A stretch of DNA of 51,724 nt from contig NZ_RKLT01000022.1 in assembly GCF_019599505.1 (NCBI RefSeq), positions 1 to 51,724 of the forward strand, written 5' to 3'. Below are positions 33,363-41,340 of this stretch, in pieces. Origin of the DNA: Haloarcula nitratireducens. GTDB lineage: Archaea; Halobacteriota; Halobacteria; Halobacteriales; Haloarculaceae. The notes beneath the pieces were generated by a model. That model saw nothing but the letters and a program-made list of their open reading frames with translations. It was not told the DNA's origin and made no database searches. How positions within the stretch are numbered: the stretch's first letter is position 1; each line of letters opens with the position of its first letter. Both the position numbers and the translations under genes were made by a program.

Positions 33363-34664
33363 ATGGTTAAATTTGCAAGTCGTCTGTGGCGTCAGTATCG
33401 ATCTGTTTCACTTATTTGGCGTATCTTCATTGCCTTCGTGCTGGGTTCAGTTGCTGGTATCGTCTTCGGTGAACAAATGGCCGTAGTGAGGCCATTGGGA
33501 GATCTCTTTCTTCGACTACTCAATATGCTGGTCATCCCGATTATTGTCTTCACGCTTCTCACCGGGATTCGACAGCTTTCGCCAGCGAAGCTTGGAAAAA
33601 TCGGTGGTGCAACAGTCGGTCTTTACGCCGTGACAACCACCCTCGCAGGGATCATTGGTCTCGCAGTTGCGAATATACTCAAGCCAGGACGGGGAGTTGA
33701 ATTCGTCGCTGGTGAAGCCCAATCGCAGGAACCACCATCGTTGATGGATGTAATTCTCGGTATTGTCCCGAATAACCCTGTAACAGCGCTTGCAGAGGGT
33801 AACCTATTGGCGACGGTTTTCTTCGTAATCGTCTTTGGAATCGCACTAACGTACGTTCGTGCGCAGAAAGAAACACTTGCAGACAGTGTTGACTCGATAT
33901 TTGAGGCCTTTGAGGTCGGAGCCGAGGCGATGTTCGTAATTGTTCGTGGTGTTCTCGAATTCGGTGTGCTCGGTGTCTTTGCATTGATGGCGTCCGGAAT
34001 CGGCACCGAAGGCATCGGTGTGTTTACCTCACTTGGTGAATTGGTGTTGGCAGTCGCTATTGGGGTCGTTATTCACATCAGTTTCACCTATCTCATTGTT
34101 TTGATGAAGTTGGTCGTCGACGTATCCCCGATCGCATTCCTCAACGGTGCGAGAGATGCAATGGTCACTGCGTTTGCCACTCGCTCTTCAAGTGGGACGC
34201 TTCCCGTCACGATGAACAATGCGGATGAAGATCTGCGAATCGCCGAGCGAGTCTATTCGTTCACGCTTCCGGTCGGAGCAACAGCGAACATGGACGGCGC
34301 GGCTATCCGGCAGTCAATTACCGTTATGTTCGCCGCGAACGTCATCGGACAGCCACTCGCACTCACTGAACAGATCTTCGTTTTGATTGTGACAGTGCTG
34401 ATCAGTATTGGGACGGCCGGCGTCCCGGGTGCCGGCATCGTCATGCTCACTGTAATCCTTACACAGGTCGGATTACCATTGGAGGTCGTTGGGTTCGTCG
34501 CTGGAGTTGACCCAATTCTTGGGCGGATTGCGACGATGAATAACGTTACCGGCGACCTTGCTGTTTCAACAGTTGTTGGGAAATGGAATGACGGACTCGA
34601 CCTCGAGAACGGCGTCTGGTCACGGGACCTGTCCGCTGCTAACCTCGTTCCTGGTGATGATTAA
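33363..34664 (+). CDS. Dicarboxylate/amino-acid:cation symporter (DAACS, GltP-like)
   Basis: 433 residues, the standard length, with eight membrane helices and two hairpins. HP1 carries the serine-rich motif FATRSSSGTLPVTMNN. Helix 7 has the sodium-binding NMDG in GATANMDGAAI. HP2 reads GTAGVPGAGIVML, and helix 8 has RIATMNNVTGDLAVS with the substrate-coordinating Asp. All transport motifs are intact. It imports aspartate, glutamate or C4 acids with sodium. It is monocistronic. Confidence 0.93.
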   Translation: MVKFASRLWRQYRSVSLIWRIFIAFVLGSVAGIVFGEQMAVVRPLGDLFLRLLNMLVIPIIVFTLLTGIRQLSPAKLGKIGGATVGLYAVTTTLAGIIGLAVANILKPGRGVEFVAGEAQSQEPPSLMDVILGIVPNNPVTALAEGNLLATVFFVIVFGIALTYVRAQKETLADSVDSIFEAFEVGAEAMFVIVRGVLEFGVLGVFALMASGIGTEGIGVFTSLGELVLAVAIGVVIHISFTYLIVLMKLVVDVSPIAFLNGARDAMVTAFATRSSSGTLPVTMNNADEDLRIAERVYSFTLPVGATANMDGAAIRQSITVMFAANVIGQPLALTEQIFVLIVTVLISIGTAGVPGAGIVMLTVILTQVGLPLEVVGFVAGVDPILGRIATMNNVTGDLAVSTVVGKWNDGLDLENGVWSRDLSAANLVPGDD

Positions 34665-34669
34665 GCACG

Positions 34670-35000
34670 GCTGCCGTGATTGAACGTCTGTTTATTCTGT
34701 TCGTCAGCTTTCTCTTCGTTGCGTAGCTCGTTTGGTGGGCGAGGCGGTACTCGTATGCGGTTGCGTGGGCAGTTGCCCCGATGCTCTTGATTGGGTTGTT
34801 ACTCGAGGTTACGGTCATCTATGCGTCGGGTGTGCCGGTCACCATCATCAGACGGACGTTAGAGAAGCTGCCACGTCAGTATCGACGGGAGTTTCTAGCG
34901 CAAATTGGTTCTTGCAGGCGTCGCTTGATGGGCCGTGGGAGTAGCAGTGAGTTGAAGCCGGATCCCACCGTTGCTAAAGACTACGGTCTATCCTTTCGTA
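34670..35000 (+). pseudogene. Membrane protein gene with an in-frame stop
   Basis: A continuous frame reads RLFILFVSFLFVA, a TAG stop near 34724, then LVWWARRYSYAVAWAVAPML, LLEVTVIYASGVPVTIIRRT and LEKLPRQYRREFLAQIGSC. It resembles a two-helix haloarchaeal membrane protein. From about 34900 the sequence is the repeat also seen at 553-592, so the original C-terminus is missing. Confidence 0.45.
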
Positions 35001-35009
35001 CCCAGGGCT

Positions 35010-35534
35010 GTGTCTGAAGAGCGTCCACAAGAGTTGGTTGAGAGTGCGTCGGACCATATACAGACCAGTAACGAACATGAGCAACGAGCCAGCGAGCTCG
35101 CTGACAAAGCAGAAGAACAAATGCAAGAGCACGTCGCGCAGCAGCTTCCCGACAGCTATGTCGTCGATGTTGAAGCCGTCTATGACGGCTCAGGGAGCGG
35201 CTTCGTTGTGAGTGTCTACGACGAGCAGGTAACCGAAGCGGTCGAATCCATTGCTAGTGGGGAACTCGAGGTCGATTTCAGACGGCCACAGGAAGTCGTG
35301 ATTGGCAATGAATTCCCCACAGCAGCGACCACACAGCGAGATAGCAGCCAGGATATTCGTGGGATCGTCGACGCGTTGGCGGAGCAATTCGACGACGGCG
35401 CACCGATTGCTGCGGTTGTCAAACGGGCACACCTGGTTGGCATTGGCCAGGACACGGCTGAGCACGAGATCGAGACGCTGAAGCAGCAGGGCGAGGTCTA
35501 CGAGCCTCGTACGGATCACCTCCGAACGACCTGA
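35010..35534 (+). CDS. Protein with MCM-like C-terminal winged helix
   Basis: 174 residues from GTG 35010 (MSEERPQELVESASDHIQTS); a TTG at 34971 would add 13 residues. The last about 60 residues (IRGIVDALAEQFDDGAPIAA, then HEIETLKQQGEVYEPRTDHL) closely match the winged helix at the C-terminus of archaeal MCM helicases. The rest, a helical stretch and an alpha-beta region (SYVVDVEAVYDGSGSGFVVS), is unlike MCM, and no ATPase motifs are present. It could bind DNA or MCM partners. It lies 90 bases from the CRISPR array but shows no Cas motif. Confidence 0.6.
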   Translation: MSEERPQELVESASDHIQTSNEHEQRASELADKAEEQMQEHVAQQLPDSYVVDVEAVYDGSGSGFVVSVYDEQVTEAVESIASGELEVDFRRPQEVVIGNEFPTAATTQRDSSQDIRGIVDALAEQFDDGAPIAAVVKRAHLVGIGQDTAEHEIETLKQQGEVYEPRTDHLRTT

Positions 35535-35622
35535 CTGCTGCTGCTATCGTCGTCAGTAACGTGGCTCAAGGGTAAGCAGGTGAAAACCCGTCGAACTGTG
35601 GACTATGGTTCCTAAGACCAAC

Positions 35623-35977
35623 GCTTCAACCTCCTGAGGGTCCGTCTGAAACCGGCGACGGGGCAGGGTAGCGGCTACGTCTTCCAGCAGCTTCAACCGC
35701 CCAAGGGTCCGTCTGTAACCAACGACGACGACTACATCTGCACGCTCATGCGGCTTCAACCGCCCAAGGGTCCGTCTGTAACATCGACGGTGGCGAAGCG
35801 TCGTTCCGAACCGCGGGCGCTTCAACCGCCCAAGGGTCCGTCTGTAACGCCGGAGACGCCGTCAGCGGGTTCGAGCGGTGTTCGCTTCAACCGCCCAAGG
35901 GTCCGTCTGTAACTCGCGCTGGCGCTCGGGGCGATTTACGCGGCGTCGCTTCAACCGCCCAAGGGTCCGTCTGTAAC
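35623..35977 (-). CRISPR. Short CRISPR array, six repeats and five spacers, no cas genes in window
   Basis: The 30-base repeat on the plus strand begins GCTTCAACCGCCCAAGGGTC and ends CGTCTGTAAC. Repeats start at 35623, 35690, 35753, 35819, 35884 and 35948. Spacers are 37, 33, 36, 35 and 34 bases. On the minus strand the repeat ends GGTTGAAGC, the haloarchaeal type I-B form that gives the 8-base crRNA handle. The leftmost repeat is degenerate (ctcctgagg in place of gcccaagg), so it is the trailer and the leader lies at the right, near 35978-36090. Confidence 0.93.
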
Positions 35978-36029
35978 CATGCCCCATCTACGGGCCATAG
36001 GCCTGCTATAGCCTGTCTGCACAAAGTTG

Positions 36030-36077
36030 TTTTCGTCGACCGGCAATACCCCCTGAACCCCCCGGGGTCGACGAAAA
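36030..36077. promoter_or_regulatory. Perfect inverted repeat in the CRISPR leader region
   Basis: TTTTCGTCGACC at 36030-36041 and GGTCGACGAAAA at 36066-36077 are perfect 12-bp arms with a 24-base loop. It lies 52 bases upstream of the first repeat in the transcribed direction. It could be an integration-related or promoter element, or the terminator of the hypothetical gene ending at 36092. Confidence 0.5.
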
Positions 36078-36091
36078 TGGTTCTTCTAAAC

Positions 36092-36343
36092 CTATATCGT
36101 CGCCACAACGTGCTGATACCCGGCTTGGGACGGCACCGGCTGCAGCGTCAGCCCAGCCAACACTAATTCACGAAGCACTTCGGGCGGCACACTCTCCCGA
36201 TCACGCAACACGGTGTCGAGGGTCCACGCGTCGTGCCGACTCGCGTTTGGTGCAACAACGTCAACAGCGATGGTCGGCACCGAATCGCGAATCGCTCGTG
36301 CGGCCCGCCGTACTTGCTTTCGGTCGTCGACGGTACAGCTCAT
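36092..36343 (-). CDS. Hypothetical protein of plasmid type
   Basis: 83 residues (MSCTVDDRKQVRRAARAIRD, then IAVDVVAPNASRHDAWTLDT and LRELVLAGLTLQPVPSQAGY). No domain was recognised. Its start overlaps the stop of the next gene upstream by 4 bases (ATGA), so the two are translationally coupled. It ends directly at the CRISPR leader. Confidence 0.6.
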   Translation of the reverse strand: MSCTVDDRKQVRRAARAIRDSVPTIAVDVVAPNASRHDAWTLDTVLRDRESVPPEVLRELVLAGLTLQPVPSQAGYQHVVATI

Positions 36344-36633
36344 GCCTCGACACCTCGCAGGAGATCACCGACTAGTGAGCCGCCAACGTGGGGGCCGTCA
36401 TCCCAGCCACGTTTCTGCTGCGTGTGCTCGCACCAGTCACGAAGCGTCCGGTAGGGCGTCTCGGCGAGTTCGAATTTCTCAGCGTTCAGATCTTCGTCGA
36501 TAACGACGACAGCAGCTTCGTAGCTGTCCCAGTAGTGAGCAGCGTCGTCACCGTCGACACCGACGAAGCACGGCTGCTGGGTCAGTCGGTCGCGGGCGAT
36601 ACGTTCTTGGGGATTGGCTTCTGTTCTCGACAT
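36340..36633 (-). CDS. Hypothetical protein of plasmid type, coupled to its neighbour
   Basis: 97 residues from ATG 36633 (MSRTEANPQERIARDRLTQQ); an ATG four codons further up is possible. It has an acidic core (CFVGVDGDDAAHYWDSYEAA, VVVIDEDLNAEKFELAETPY) and a final WCEHTQQKRGWDDG. The pairing with the 83-residue protein by ATGA overlap suggests a two-component unit. The family is not recognised. Confidence 0.6.
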   Translation of the reverse strand: MSRTEANPQERIARDRLTQQPCFVGVDGDDAAHYWDSYEAAVVVIDEDLNAEKFELAETPYRTLRDWCEHTQQKRGWDDGPHVGGSLVGDLLRGVEA

Positions 36634-36782
36634 GGGTCTGATCAAGAACCCACGTGCCTCGGTGCTAGGACACCGGGGCGATTTCCTGAACGAAACCGCC
36701 CAGCGACGCGTGCGTTCTTACTCGATGCTCATGGCTCCTGGCCACTTAGTGTTTGCGGGATACTGTGCAAATAAGAAAAATT

Positions 36783-37022
36783 TCAGCTGGTTCCGTAGTA
36801 TCGATCTCGACCCTTCTCGGTTGCTCTGTTGTAGCCCTTGCTCTCGTCAGTACGTTCAACTAATCCTTCTTTGCGGAGTTCTTCAAGGTAGTTGTCGACA
36901 CTACGCCTCTCAAACGTTGCTCCGCGCTTTTTCAGGTTATCGAATATTACTGCAGGCGGGAGTTCAAGACCAGACTCTACGAGGAGCCCGAGAACCATAC
37001 GCTTCCGCTCCTCTTTCCCCAT
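36783..37022 (-). CDS. Small winged-helix regulator
   Basis: 79 residues from ATG 37022 (MGKEERKRMVLGLLVESGLE); the frame goes on to 37109. The pattern is a winged helix (LPPAVIFDNLKKRGATFERR, SVDNYLEELRKEGLVERTDE) with a basic C-terminus (SKGYNRATEKGRDRYYGTS). It is AT-richer and less acidic than its neighbours, which fits a virus or plasmid origin. It likely binds DNA. Confidence 0.65.
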   Translation of the reverse strand: MGKEERKRMVLGLLVESGLELPPAVIFDNLKKRGATFERRSVDNYLEELRKEGLVERTDESKGYNRATEKGRDRYYGTS

Positions 37023-37431
37023 GCCAGAACCGTCTGCACGGATGGGCAAATTCTCTCCGGCTTTCCTGCTGTTGCAGGCTATTGGGCTACAATAGGTGGT
37101 ATGGTCCATAGTTGCAGAATACCGTGCAAAGCACTAAGTGCTTGCGCATCTCACCGTTCTAGCACAGCCGACGCGTCGCTCCTCGGGCGTCGTTCGAAAA
37201 CCGAGTGCGACGCCGTGTCATCACCACGGGCGCCGCGTCGGTCCAGAACCGCATGAACGCACACGCAACGGGGAGCCTTGAAACCTTCCCACGGACCGTG
37301 TCGTATCGTCAGCCGACTACCAAGCGTCATCATACTGAGCCACAGCACCGACGTCCTGCCTCTTGGCTCCGATTCCATCTCGACTGTGCTCGTCCTTGTT
37401 GGGACTACTCAGCTATTCTGGGAGGCCCAGA

Positions 37432-38253
37432 ATGACGACCGACGACTGCTCGGGTGTCCAGCGCGATCTCCGCCAGACCATCTCCACCCTTGGCGACGAC
37501 CTCGACGACCTCCCACCCAAGCACAACCTCAACGGGCGCGACCGTGACCCGATCACCCACAGCCGCGACCAGCCCCTCGACACCCTGCTCGAGCACCAGC
37601 GCCCCAGCTGTGGCCTCCTCGAAGATCGCACCAACACTACCCTGCTCGACGCCGGCCACAACCTGTGCGCCCACCAGGCCGCCACCCACCCATGTGACAC
37701 TGCCCGCCCGCGGCCCAGCACTACTGGTGGTCCCACGACACCCCCCTATCGAAGTGAAACCGAACCCACAGATCCACAGCCAGCCCTGGCTCACAGCAGC
37801 CCAGCCACAATAGCTGTCTGCCAGCGTCTAGCAAGCCCCTGGCTGGCACTCGCCAGAACATGCCTCATGAGTCGCCCACGTACGGGACAGCACACCGACA
37901 CGGGTGGGCGCAGCCCGATGCCAGAGAGTAGGTATGAGGTTCCCAGTAGTGGGCAACCACGGCCACGCCACACCACGTCGGTGAGCAAGTGGGGCGCTGG
38001 TGAGTTCGCACGACAATTGGATTATGGCAGTCCGCCAGCGCCCACTCGACATGTGTGGGCCACCTGTCATTACTGTTTGGGTACCGTCGGCAATTACAGG
38101 AAGGGAATGGGCCGCTGGCCAGTAGCAATCTGTCGACAACGAGAGGGGGCAGAGATGACCGGCGCTTGTCGACCCTGTCGCATACGGCTCCACACCGTCG
38201 CCAGCAGTCGTCGGTGGCAACACAGTACGCCAGGTCGGGAGGTGGCTGGCTAA
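37432..38253 (+). CDS. Hypothetical plasmid-type protein with C-terminal Cys pairs
   Basis: 273 residues from ATG 37432 (MTTDDCSGVQRDLRQTISTL). The first 90 codons use almost only G or C at the third position, a strong coding sign. The middle is low-complexity (Pro/Thr/Ser). The end has CHYCLGTVGNY, AICRQRE and CRPCRIRLH, a possible zinc-binding fold. The stop overlaps the next start (TAATG). The family is not recognised, and the middle and end are less certain than the start. Confidence 0.45.
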   Translation: MTTDDCSGVQRDLRQTISTLGDDLDDLPPKHNLNGRDRDPITHSRDQPLDTLLEHQRPSCGLLEDRTNTTLLDAGHNLCAHQAATHPCDTARPRPSTTGGPTTPPYRSETEPTDPQPALAHSSPATIAVCQRLASPWLALARTCLMSRPRTGQHTDTGGRSPMPESRYEVPSSGQPRPRHTTSVSKWGAGEFARQLDYGSPPAPTRHVWATCHYCLGTVGNYRKGMGRWPVAICRQREGAEMTGACRPCRIRLHTVASSRRWQHSTPGREVAG

Positions 38254-38561
38254 TGACAGCGACGCCGTGTCCCGCCGTCGGCGCAATCGTCGAACTGGCC
38301 GAGATCGATAGTGCGCCACGGCTGCTCGTCACCACCGTCGACGACAGTGACACTGTCACTGGCGTCTTGCTCGCGGATCTGGCCGCCGAGACGCGCCAGC
38401 GCCTCGCCTCTGTCGATGGCCGCCACCGTCGCAAGGAGCTGGTCCTCGCGATGACACAGACTACTGCGCTCGCGCGGTTCTGTGTGCCAGTCGCGGAGTG
38501 TCGGCAGGTCGATGTGTCGAGTATCCAGAGCTGGCAGTCAGCGGGGGAGCCGGAATGCTAA
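38253..38561 (+). CDS. Hypothetical protein, overlapping operon member
   Basis: 102 residues (MTATPCPAVGAIVELAEIDS, then LVTTVDDSDTVTGVLLADLA and LVLAMTQTTALARFCVPVAE). Alternating strands suggest a small beta-barrel or SH3-like fold. The start overlaps the stop of the previous gene by one base. No domain was recognised. Its acidic composition supports it being real. Confidence 0.55.
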   Translation: MTATPCPAVGAIVELAEIDSAPRLLVTTVDDSDTVTGVLLADLAAETRQRLASVDGRHRRKELVLAMTQTTALARFCVPVAECRQVDVSSIQSWQSAGEPEC

Positions 38562-38926
38562 GCGCTACACATCGACGGCGTTTGCTGCGCGGTCGAAAAG
38601 TGGCCCTGACCGACGGCAGCTGTCAGAGGCTAGGAACCGGCCAGGGCCGTGCTGGGATGCACATTAGCTTGTGTGGTAAAGGTATGCGTTGGTATTGCAA
38701 GCCACACTCGGTGATAGCACCGCGATGTCGTCATCAACGGCGTAAAAATGGGACTAGGAGTGCCTCTGACAGCTCTCGTTACTGCATTTCACTCATCAGC
38801 CGGCCAGTTGGAAAAGGTTTCTTGCCGATCCGATGGGACTGTCCCACCCAGTTCTACCGTCCTCGCTCAGGCTGGCCCCACTACACAGCTGGCGCTGTCT
38901 CGCCAACCAGAGGTGGTGGTCGCTGA
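38555..38926 (+). CDS. Doubtful basic protein linking two overlapping genes
   Basis: A 123-residue frame (MLSATHRRRLLRGRKVALTD) starts 7 bases before the previous stop and ends exactly at the next start (TGATG). Its composition is basic and Cys/Trp-rich, unlike haloarchaeal proteins, and third-position GC is only moderate. It may be a chance frame bridging two real genes. It is listed because of the overlap pattern. Confidence 0.2.
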   Translation: MLSATHRRRLLRGRKVALTDGSCQRLGTGQGRAGMHISLCGKGMRWYCKPHSVIAPRCRHQRRKNGTRSASDSSRYCISLISRPVGKGFLPIRWDCPTQFYRPRSGWPHYTAGAVSPTRGGGR

Positions 38927-39135
38927 TGGCCCCAGACCCCTCCCATACTACTGCAAGCGAGTCAGCGTCCACACAGACGACGCAGTGGCGACTGCGTTAC
39001 CAGGTCGGGGACCTCGTCCACTATACCGAGTGGACCGCCGAGTTCGCCGCCGTCGAGAATCTCGCCGTGCAGTATCGGGAGGGCGACTACGGGCACGACG
39101 TCGTCATCGAGCGCCGCACGGAGGTTGAGGGATGA
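38926..39135 (+). CDS. Small hypothetical protein
   Basis: 69 residues from ATG 38926 (MAPDPSHTTASESASTQTTQ), with WRLRYQVGDLVHYTEWTAEF and VENLAVQYREGDYGHDVVIE. The second half looks like a beta-rich fold with alternating aromatic residues. It overlaps the tiny gene that follows by 4 bases. The family is not recognised. Confidence 0.5.
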   Translation: MAPDPSHTTASESASTQTTQWRLRYQVGDLVHYTEWTAEFAAVENLAVQYREGDYGHDVVIERRTEVEG

Positions 39136-39221
39136 AGCCGCTCGGTCCTGACGGCGCTCTCGATAGCGTCCACTCTCCCGCGAGCAACGGCCACGCGCTG
39201 CTGACCGCCGCTCGATCATAG
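39132..39221 (+). CDS. 29-residue frame, translationally coupled
   Basis: MKPLGPDGALDSVHSPASNG plus HALLTAARS. It starts within the stop of the 69-residue gene (ATGA). No motif is visible. The ATGA overlap is the only support, so it is uncertain. Confidence 0.25.
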   Translation: MKPLGPDGALDSVHSPASNGHALLTAARS

Positions 39222-39276
39222 CCCGTCCCGTGGTCGGTCACTCCGGTTCGATTCCGGAACGGGCCCTGTGGTCAGT

Positions 39277-40161
39277 ATGCCACGCAACACCAACGCCGAC
39301 GAGAGCGAGACCGAGAGTACAGCCACCGACGACCAGCTGGCCGCCCAGCTTGGGATGGACCTCGGCGATGAGGATGCGCCTGATACTGAGACGCTGCAGG
39401 AACTCGTGGGGCAGCTAGAGGGGAAAACGGCACCCCCCGTTTCGAGTGTTCTCGAAGGACTGGTCGCGACCATCGACAGTCTGCAAGATCGGGTCGACGA
39501 ACTCGAAGCCCAGCAAGAGCAGACCCACGACATCGCGACGACCGCTGTTGGGCAGTCAGCTGAAGCCGAGAGCCGGCTCGACGACGTTGAAGAGCAACAA
39601 GAGGAAACCCACGAGATCGCCAAGAGCGCCATCGCGAAAGCGCAGCAACTGGAAGCGGATCCCGACCAGCAGGAAGACGCCGAGACACTGCCGGAGGGTA
39701 TCGAACCGAGTTCGTCACCGCTAGACTTCTTTGCGAACTGCCGGCAGGCCAAAGTGAAGACGATGTTCGTCGAGCGGTCGAATCGCCAGAACACGTATCG
39801 GGCGATTAGCGTCGCGAAGCGGTGGCCAGAGTTCGCGACCGAACGCACCGATGGGAGTGGCGTGTTCTTCACCAAGGATGATGTCGAGACCGCTCTGACC
39901 GCCGAACTGGGGAAAGAACCGCACCGGCAGACAGTCAAACGCGTCTGGGAGAAACTGATCGAGATAGGCGGTGACGATCTGGTCGAGAAGACACGCCAGG
40001 TCGGCCGGGACCAGGCGAAGACGGAGTTGCTCGCGATAGACATGGAGGTCGCCGAGAGCTTAGTCGAGCAACGCTACGTCGGCCTGGACTTGTTGGAGAA
40101 TGGTGACCGAAAAGCAACCACAGGCGGCGTCACACCCGTTGTGGTAGAGTCTTCCGGGTAA
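39277..40161 (+). CDS. Coiled-coil protein of plasmid type (complete copy)
   Basis: 294 residues from ATG 39277 (MPRNTNADESETESTATDDQ); an in-frame start lies 9 bases upstream. Residues about 65-125 are a long coiled coil (LVATIDSLQDRVDELEAQQE). The C-terminal half (LDFFANCRQAKVKTMFVERS, then FTKDDVETALTAELGKEPHR and VKRVWEKLIEIGGDD) resembles a DNA-binding or partition-type helical domain. A truncated second copy lies at 46730. Function is unknown. The domain layout would suit a plasmid-maintenance or structural DNA-binding protein (inference). Confidence 0.7.
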   Translation: MPRNTNADESETESTATDDQLAAQLGMDLGDEDAPDTETLQELVGQLEGKTAPPVSSVLEGLVATIDSLQDRVDELEAQQEQTHDIATTAVGQSAEAESRLDDVEEQQEETHEIAKSAIAKAQQLEADPDQQEDAETLPEGIEPSSSPLDFFANCRQAKVKTMFVERSNRQNTYRAISVAKRWPEFATERTDGSGVFFTKDDVETALTAELGKEPHRQTVKRVWEKLIEIGGDDLVEKTRQVGRDQAKTELLAIDMEVAESLVEQRYVGLDLLENGDRKATTGGVTPVVVESSG

Positions 40162-40371
40162 CCCTGTGACGAGCACCGATTGAGAAGGGGATCAGCATAG
40201 AATCGACGTGGATGGACGCGGTGGCACGTGCCCTGCTGCCGCTGACGCTGCTGTTTGCTAGCTGCAGTAACCGGGAGCGACCCCATTCTTACAGGAGTGG
40301 AGTGAGTGTTTATCACACGAACGGAGCGACCACTCCCGATTCGCTGTTCACAACGGGTGTGACGCCCTTCA
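39597..40371 (+). repeat. Duplicated segment, left copy, bounded at right by an inverted repeat
   Basis: Aligns with 46677-47445 in the same orientation, covering the C-terminal two thirds of the coiled-coil gene plus about 210 bases after it. GGCGTCACACCCGTTGTG at 40126-40143 and its perfect inverse CACAACGGGTGTGACGCC at 40349-40366 (18 bp) bracket the downstream part. Similarity stops just after the second arm, so it may mark a recombination or element end. A third fragment is at 48360-48460. Confidence 0.75.
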
Positions 40372-40424
40372 AGAGAAGAGGATGGCGGAGATTCACCGCT
40401 TCAAGGATATCGGTGACGGAGACG

Positions 40425-40735
40425 TTACTGGCCAGTCACCGCGTACAGTCTACCGTTGGAACTGGCATCCCCGATGAAAAGCGTTCTATCGGTGACAGCA
40501 GGTGACTGGTATGGGCGAGACTCTAGGTCGAAGTGCCATCGCTTCGTCCCCGTATTCGCGTAGATACGTTCATCTCCCCAACTCGGGATAGAGACGGTAT
40601 CTGCATCGACGGCCGGCGAATCCAAGGTCTCGCCTGTGTCGGCCTCCCACTGTGACCCATTCGCAGTATCGACTGCGAAACGGTGGAGTGCTCTCTCAGG
40701 AGACGCGGCAAAACAGCAGTCAGGTGATTCTCGGC
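40425..40735 (-). pseudogene. Fragment of a PQQ-like beta-propeller protein
   Basis: The minus strand reads HRFAVDTANGSQWEADTGET, LDSPAVDADTVSIPSWGDER and SPAVTDRTLFIGDASSNGRL, then YAVTGQ and a stop at 40425. These are two or three blades of a PQQ-type (BamB-like) propeller with the repeating xxDxxTG motif. The rest of the gene is absent, and the upstream part of the frame does not code. It is a clear remnant. Confidence 0.65.
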
Positions 40736-40800
40736 CACCGGTGTTTGAATATTTGATCGAGGACAAATTATTTGAACCGGGCAGTACAAGACCTAGTAGA

Positions 40801-41340
40801 ATGGCTGACTCGAATCCGGGATCGTGGACAGAGAGTATGAGCGGGCGTGAGCGCGTCCGGCACGTCGTGGAGCTGCTGGACGAGCCAACACCGGTGCAGG
40901 AGATTGCAGACCGGGCAGACGTCTCACGCGCGACAGCTGACGATGAACTTCGGCGACTGCAGAGTGACGACTGGGTCACTGAAACGACTGTCGATGGGAC
41001 GAAAGCGTACGACCTGAACCCCGTGCGGATGCTCTTCGACGAAGTGACGGACCTGATCGAGGCCCACTCGCGCGACGAACTGGAGAGCCAGCTCACGGAG
41101 CTGAAGGAGGAACAGGAAGAGTTGGCTGCAGAGTACGACGTCGGTTCGCTCGACGAGTTCCGGAAGCAACTCGCTGACGAGAACTTCTCGGCTGCGGAGC
41201 TTCGTGAGCGTCGTAACGTGATCGCCACATGGGAGGCAATCAACACGGAACTCGGGCTCGTGAAGCACGCCCTCCAACTGTACGATGACGTTGTAGAACT
41301 CTCGTCACCACGGACTGGCTCTCCCTCGACACTCGCCTAA
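40801..41340 (+). CDS. DUF7342-like HTH regulator
   Basis: 179 residues from ATG 40801 (MADSNPGSWTESMSGRERVR). A winged helix (VVELLDEPTPVQEIADRADV, SRATADDELRRLQSDDWV) is followed by a long coiled coil (LESQLTELKEEQEELAAEYD) and a helical end. The layout fits haloarchaeal TrmB-like/DUF7342 regulators. The stop overlaps the start of the next gene by one base (TAATG), so the two are a unit. It may act as an autoregulator of the pair. Confidence 0.75.
   Translation: MADSNPGSWTESMSGRERVRHVVELLDEPTPVQEIADRADVSRATADDELRRLQSDDWVTETTVDGTKAYDLNPVRMLFDEVTDLIEAHSRDELESQLTELKEEQEELAAEYDVGSLDEFRKQLADENFSAAELRERRNVIATWEAINTELGLVKHALQLYDDVVELSSPRTGSPSTLA

Noticed and set aside
40740..41246. Upstream part of the minus-strand frame containing the beta-propeller fragment
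   Set aside because: It is Ser-rich and antisense to the DUF7342-like gene. Only the end of the frame, 40425-40735, resembles a protein family.
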